A DNA stretch of 64,000 nt from JADKAV01 sp963818505 (lineage in GTDB: Bacteria > Actinomycetota > Actinomycetes > S36-B12 > UBA10799). Location: assembly GCA_963818505.1 (NCBI GenBank), contig CAWFSJ010000005.1, positions 1,054,001 to 1,118,000 of the forward strand. Direction: 5' to 3'. Within the stretch, counting starts at the first letter, position 1; each line of letters begins with the position of its first letter. Positions 60,711 to 64,000 of this stretch are shown one piece after another. The notes below the pieces were generated by a model. That model was not told where the DNA came from and did no database searches. It saw only the letters and a program-made list of their open reading frames with translations. The position numbers and the translations under genes were made by a program.

Positions 60711-61448
60711 ATGTTGATCTATCGGACGAGTCTGGCAGCGGGTGCACTGTGTCTGGGTTTGCTGCCCTTGGCCCCCGCTATGGCCGACGCCCCCGCCCCC
60801 GGAACCTGCTGGCCGTTCAGTGACCGGCAGTGGGACCGGTCCACACTTGCGCCGGTCTCGCCAGTGGACTGCTACTCCAACCACACGGCCGAGGCGATGG
60901 GCAGCATCCGGGTGACTGCCAAGGCTGCGCGGATGTCCCAGCGGGGGTTCTGGGCCTGGGCCTTCCAGAAGTGCCACACGGTTGGGGTCACCTACGTCTG
61001 GGGCAATGAACCGGCACCGCTTCCCGTGAAGAGTTACGCCCTACCGATGAGCGCGCAACTGGCCACGTACATGCCCACGACTCGGCAGCGCCGGGCGGGC
61101 GAGCGCTGGGTGTCGTGCGTCGGCTTCAACACCACACCGAAGGGCACGGCCGCGTCCCGCATGAGTCCGGTTGCTTACAGCGGGCTGTTGCCGCGCCAGT
61201 GCGTGAACTACAAGACCTGGAAGTGGCAGAGTTGCTCGGCGCCCAACTCGGCGCAGATGACCAACGTCGTCTGGTTGAAGGCGAGGCTCGGGGCGAAGTA
61301 CCCCGGCACCCCCAAGGCCGTGAGTTTGGCCCAGAAGAAGTGCAAGGCGCTGGCGGCCAAGCGTGGGCTCACGGCGCGCACCTGGTACGTGCCGGGTAAG
61401 AGCAGCTGGAACTACGGCGACCACTTCGGGTACTGCGAGATCAGCTAG
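60711..61448 (+). CDS. Secreted septum-formation-domain-like protein
   Basis: The 245-residue protein has a signal peptide (about 1-25, ending AMADA), then a domain matching the Septum_form family pattern: GTCW opening, VDCYSNHTAEAMG, a Cys-containing helix (FQKCH), RQRRAGERWVSCVG, and further Cys positions near 180-243. The cysteine-rich tail has KWQSCSAPN and GYCEIS. The family is found in actinobacteria near the cell surface, with a possible link to division. ATG 60711 follows GGGGGAGGGG. The four-site element B lies just downstream. Confidence 0.7.
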   Translation: MLIYRTSLAAGALCLGLLPLAPAMADAPAPGTCWPFSDRQWDRSTLAPVSPVDCYSNHTAEAMGSIRVTAKAARMSQRGFWAWAFQKCHTVGVTYVWGNEPAPLPVKSYALPMSAQLATYMPTTRQRRAGERWVSCVGFNTTPKGTAASRMSPVAYSGLLPRQCVNYKTWKWQSCSAPNSAQMTNVVWLKARLGAKYPGTPKAVSLAQKKCKALAAKRGLTARTWYVPGKSSWNYGDHFGYCEIS

Positions 61449-61481
61449 GTCGTGGGGGTCGGCAACCCCCGCCGCCGCCGT

Positions 61482-61596
61482 TTGTCGCGTTGTTGCTGGT
61501 CGCATTGCTGGGTTGTCGCGTTGTTGCTGGTTTGGGCCAGTGGGATCAGCAACGACGCAACAATTGAGCGGGCAGCGCCGCAACAACGTCACAATG
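61482..61596. repeat. 115-bp four-site element, copy B
   Basis: Direct sites start at 61482 (TTTGTCGCGTTGTTG) and 61513 (GTTGTCGCGTTGTTG), and inverted ones at 61551 (CAACGACGCAACAAT) and 61582 (CAACAACGTCACAAT). Spacing is again 15-16-15-23-15-16-15. A partial extra site (GGTCGCATTGCTGG) sits halfway between the two direct sites. It lies between the septum-formation-like gene and the MEKHLA gene on the same strand. Confidence 0.7.
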
Positions 61597-61653
61597 CGCC
61601 GAGCTTCGAACTGGTGCCTGGCCCCCCTCTCGGCGCCCTCTAGACTCGCGCCC

Positions 61654-62049
61654 GTGGACTGGCCAGCCTTGATCACCGGTTCGTACCAGCGTGCCGTGGG
61701 CGAGTCGCTGTGTGCGGCCGACGAACTCGACGGGCTAGCCGCGGTGGTTCTGTGTCATGACACCAGCGATGACCCAGTCTTCGTGTACGCCAACGGTGCG
61801 GCTCGGGCCCTGTGGGAGCGGCCGCTTCTGGGTACCCCGTCGCGGCTGACGGCACCGCCGCAGGCACGGGCTGAACGGGCCGCGGCTCTGGCCTCGGGGC
61901 AGGTGGTCCGCGGGTACTCCGGGTTGCGGGAGTCGGCCAGCGGCCAGCGCTTCTGGATCAGGGGCGCAACCGTTTGGACCGTGACCGACGCCCACGGGGA
62001 AGTCTGCGGCCAAGCGGCTACCTTCACCGAGGTCGATCTGCAAGGCTGA
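61654..62049 (+). CDS. MEKHLA-domain protein
   Basis: The 131-residue protein is a single MEKHLA/PAS-like domain: VFVYANGAARALWERP, GTPSRLTAPPQARAERAA, the GYSGLRESASGQRFWI segment and GQAATFTEVDL. MEKHLA domains are PAS-related sensory folds. GTG 61654 gives the family length; the frame upstream runs through element B and lacks a Shine-Dalgarno. It is followed after 5 bp by the SDR gene. Function unknown. Confidence 0.72.
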   Translation: MDWPALITGSYQRAVGESLCAADELDGLAAVVLCHDTSDDPVFVYANGAARALWERPLLGTPSRLTAPPQARAERAAALASGQVVRGYSGLRESASGQRFWIRGATVWTVTDAHGEVCGQAATFTEVDLQG

Positions 62050-62054
62050 GGCCC

Positions 62055-62855
62055 ATGACCAGTCTCAACGGTTCCCGGGTGCTCATCACAGGCGGAGCAT
62101 CGGGCATCGGTCGGCTCATGGTGCTCGATGCAGTCCGTCGTGGCGCGCAGGTGATCGCATGGGACCGTGACCGGGCCGGCCTGGATGCACTGGCTTCGGA
62201 GGTGCCCGTCGACACAGCCAGAGTCGACGTGACCGACCGGCGGGCGGTCTATGACCAGGCCGCGCAGACAGGTGACATCGACGTGCTGATTCTCAATGCC
62301 GGGGTGATCAGCGGCCGGCGTTTGCTGGATCTTCCCGACGAAGCGATCCAGACCACGATGGACGTCAACGTCCTGGCCCTGTTCTGGTGCACGAAGGCTT
62401 TTCTGCCCGCGATGGTGCGCCACGATCGTGGGCACATCGTGACCATCGCCTCGCTCGTCGGGACGACACCCGTACCCGGTCTCACCGACTACGTGGCCAG
62501 CAAACACGCGGCTTATGGCTTCGCAGACACACTGCGCACGGAGTTGGCTGAAGACGCACCTGGTGTGCGCACGACTGTGGTGCTCCCGCAGCAGATCAGC
62601 ACGGGAATGTTCGCGGGCGCCAAGTCCCCGTGGTACTTCCCCGAGCTCAAGCCGGAGTACGCAGCCAGTGCGGTGCTGGAAGCCGTCGAGCGCAATCGGC
62701 AGAGGCTTCTGCTCAACCGCCCGGCCGTGATGACCGCCTACCTGGTCAGGCCCTTGCCGCCGGCGGTCTCGGACCGGATCTCGCGCTGGGCCGGGGCCTT
62801 CGAGGGGATGCGCACCTTCAGAGGTCGATCGGTGATCGGACAGCGAACGGAGTGA
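62055..62855 (+). CDS. Short-chain dehydrogenase/reductase (classical type)
   Basis: The 266-residue enzyme has the Rossmann cofactor motif TGGASGIG (residues about 12-19), the NAG motif ILNAGV, a Ser in IASLVG, and catalytic Tyr/Lys in YVASKHA. Classical SDRs reduce ketones or oxidise alcohols with NAD(P). An Asp after strand beta-2 (WDRDR) favours NAD. It is in a packed run with the MEKHLA and SGNH genes. Substrate unknown. Confidence 0.88.
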   Translation: MTSLNGSRVLITGGASGIGRLMVLDAVRRGAQVIAWDRDRAGLDALASEVPVDTARVDVTDRRAVYDQAAQTGDIDVLILNAGVISGRRLLDLPDEAIQTTMDVNVLALFWCTKAFLPAMVRHDRGHIVTIASLVGTTPVPGLTDYVASKHAAYGFADTLRTELAEDAPGVRTTVVLPQQISTGMFAGAKSPWYFPELKPEYAASAVLEAVERNRQRLLLNRPAVMTAYLVRPLPPAVSDRISRWAGAFEGMRTFRGRSVIGQRTE

Positions 62856-62858
62856 GCC

Positions 62859-63482
62859 ATGGCGGTCGTGCTGTGTTTCGGTGATTCGTTGACCTTCGGC
62901 TATGACCCGGCCACCGGGGGCCGTTACGAACCGGCCGATCGGTGGCCCGAGGTGATGGCCGCCGACCTCGGCCAAACCGTGATCAGTGAGGCCCTGCCGG
63001 GCCGCACGACTGTGTTCGACTCCCCCTATGCCCCCGTGCGAAGTGGCAAGCAGATGCTCGCGCCGATCCTGGAGTCGCACGCTCCGCTCGACGTGGTGGT
63101 TCTGCTGCTCGGCACCAACGACCTGCAAGGACCTTTGGAACTGTCTGCACGGCACTCGGCGTCGGGGCTGTGGACGCTCATCGACATCGTCAACCGCAGC
63201 GGCGCCGGTCCAGCGGCGAGCAAGCCGGCTTGCCTGGTCGTCGCGCCGCCGGCGATCGCAGACCCGAAGGGTTTCATGGGCGTCTTCTTCGCCGGGCGCG
63301 AGGAGCAGTCGCGCGAATTGACCACGCACTACCGCACTATCTGCGAGCAGACGGGGACCCCGTTCCTGGCCGCCTCTGAGGTGGTGGAACCGAGCCCCGT
63401 AGACGGCATCCACCTGTCGCGAGAGGGGCAGCGCACCCTTGGCCATGCGGTGGCCCAAGCGGTCCAGGAGTTGCTGGCATGA
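62859..63482 (+). CDS. SGNH-family hydrolase (arylesterase-like)
   Basis: The 207-residue protein has the SGNH blocks: GDSLT near residue 8, the ALPGRTT (Gly) block, GTND near 86 and DGIH near 186 for the Asp-His pair. It has no signal peptide, so it is cytoplasmic. Such enzymes hydrolyse acyl esters. It starts 3 bp after the SDR stop and overlaps the DJ-1-type gene by 4 bp. Confidence 0.87.
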   Translation: MAVVLCFGDSLTFGYDPATGGRYEPADRWPEVMAADLGQTVISEALPGRTTVFDSPYAPVRSGKQMLAPILESHAPLDVVVLLLGTNDLQGPLELSARHSASGLWTLIDIVNRSGAGPAASKPACLVVAPPAIADPKGFMGVFFAGREEQSRELTTHYRTICEQTGTPFLAASEVVEPSPVDGIHLSREGQRTLGHAVAQAVQELLA

Positions 63483-64000
63483 AGCTCGATTTCCTCATCT
63501 ACGACGACATGGATCTGATGGATTTCGCTGGGCCTTGGGAAGTGTGCCTGACTGCCAACCGCTTGCTCGAACGCCGCGGTCAGGAGGCGGCCTTCGACCT
63601 CGCGGTCGTGAGTCTGGACGGTGGGCCAGTGACCAGCTACGGCGGTGTCGTGGTGTCCCCGACTGCCGCCCTGCGCCAGGGCGTCGCCCTGGTCGTTCCG
63701 GGAACGATCGACGTGGGGTCGGCGGTGTCGCGGGGCCGGTTGATCGAAGTCATTGCGGCACCGCGGGAGCTGGTCGTCAGCGTGTGTACCGGGGCCTTCC
63801 TGCTGGCCGAGGCGGGTCTGCTCGAAGGGCGGGACTGGACAACGCACTGGGAGGACATCGGCGGTCTGCAACTGCCCGGTGGGCAACGCGCCCGGGTCGT
63901 CGATGCCGGCCCGGTGATCACTGGGGGCGGTATCTCGTGCGGCCTGGATGTCGGGCTGCATCTGGTGACCCAGGTTGCCGGTAGTGACCTGGCCCGGCTG
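63479..64000 (+). CDS. DJ-1/PfpI-family protein, truncated by the window end
   Basis: 174 codons are visible and no stop is reached. The DJ-1/PfpI (class I glutamine amidotransferase-like) fold is supported by FLIYDDMDLMDFAGPWEV, YGGVVVSPTAA, and VCTGAFLLAEAGLLEGR with the nucleophile-elbow Cys, then TTHW. Similar domains occur alone as isonitrile hydratases or as the N-terminal part of AraC-type regulators; the missing 3' end decides which. ATG 63479 overlaps the SGNH stop (ATGA). Confidence 0.8.
   Translation, partial: MKLDFLIYDDMDLMDFAGPWEVCLTANRLLERRGQEAAFDLAVVSLDGGPVTSYGGVVVSPTAALRQGVALVVPGTIDVGSAVSRGRLIEVIAAPRELVVSVCTGAFLLAEAGLLEGRDWTTHWEDIGGLQLPGGQRARVVDAGPVITGGGISCGLDVGLHLVTQVAGSDLARL

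Noticed and set aside
61363..61653. N-terminal extension of the MEKHLA protein
   Set aside because: It would translate element B and part of the upstream gene; GTG 61654 gives the family length.
61755..63458. 567-codon antisense frame across the MEKHLA, SDR and SGNH genes
   Set aside because: It covers three clearly real genes on the other strand and has composition typical of shadows.

Overview
The window is high-GC DNA from an actinobacterium (Actinomycetota). The signs are the strong G/C third-position bias, frequent GTG starts, two DUF222/13E12-type HNH proteins with LexA-like boxes upstream, LytS/LytTR control of acetate-type symporters, and septum-formation-like and GYF_2 proteins. I see no rRNA, tRNA, CRISPR array, prophage or intact insertion sequence. 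Nothing fixes the genus. The gene mix (chromosomal housekeeping genes plus very large secreted repeat proteins) fits a free-living, surface-associating or polyphosphate-using organism.

Layout. 1-3.5 kb: end of an esterase, a GGDEF-EAL protein behind a foldable leader, and a META lipoprotein. 3.7-10.3 kb: a 2.2-kilo-residue secreted VWA/repeat protein. 10.5-14.6 kb: polyphosphate:AMP phosphotransferase and a P2-type cation ATPase. 14.8-16.2 kb: two membrane proteins, one a DUF2231-cytochrome b5 fusion. 16.5-20.5 kb: DUF485-ActP-Acs acetate uptake and activation. 20.5-23.1 kb: a coupled HIT-HNH pair and a secreted protein. 23.2-29.6 kb: a tightly packed operon of LytS-type kinase, LytTR regulator, small membrane subunit, second solute:sodium symporter, DUF294 nucleotidyltransferase-like protein and membrane-anchored DEDDh exonuclease. 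29.6-38 kb: mixed single genes (channel-like protein, MFS exporter, DUF222-HNH protein, beta-carbonic anhydrase, secreted proteins, DUF2236 oxygenase-like protein, DODA-type dioxygenase). 38.0-44.8 kb: a second giant surface protein, made of DUF11 repeats. 45.5-50.1 kb: a second DUF222-HNH protein and a large orphan secreted protein. 50.2-53.3 kb: SulP and PiT anion transporters. 53.5-57 kb: small conserved proteins, a hydrolase, and a coupled lipid-enzyme pair (CREST hydrolase and PlsC-like acyltransferase). 57.3-64 kb: a PASTA-like protein, ChrA, a GYF_2 pair, a septum-formation-like protein, then a packed run of MEKHLA, SDR, SGNH hydrolase and DJ-1/PfpI genes cut by the window end.

The strongest signals outside ordinary annotation are these. 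(1) The two giant surface proteins lack an LPXTG signal but share a C-terminal domain of about 75 residues with two cysteines, a candidate surface-retention module. (2) Two intergenic copies of a 115-bp element have identical spacing (four 15-nt sites, two direct and two inverted, 15-16-15-23-15-16-15) although the sequence between the sites has diverged. (3) Three intergenic copies of a near-perfect palindrome of about 68-70 bp share arms of 27-28 nt. (4) LexA-like boxes lie at the same distance from both DUF222 genes, and PHO-box-like repeats lie near pit and the polyphosphate enzyme, suggesting SOS and phosphate control. Functions are inferred from motifs visible in translation; no database search was run.
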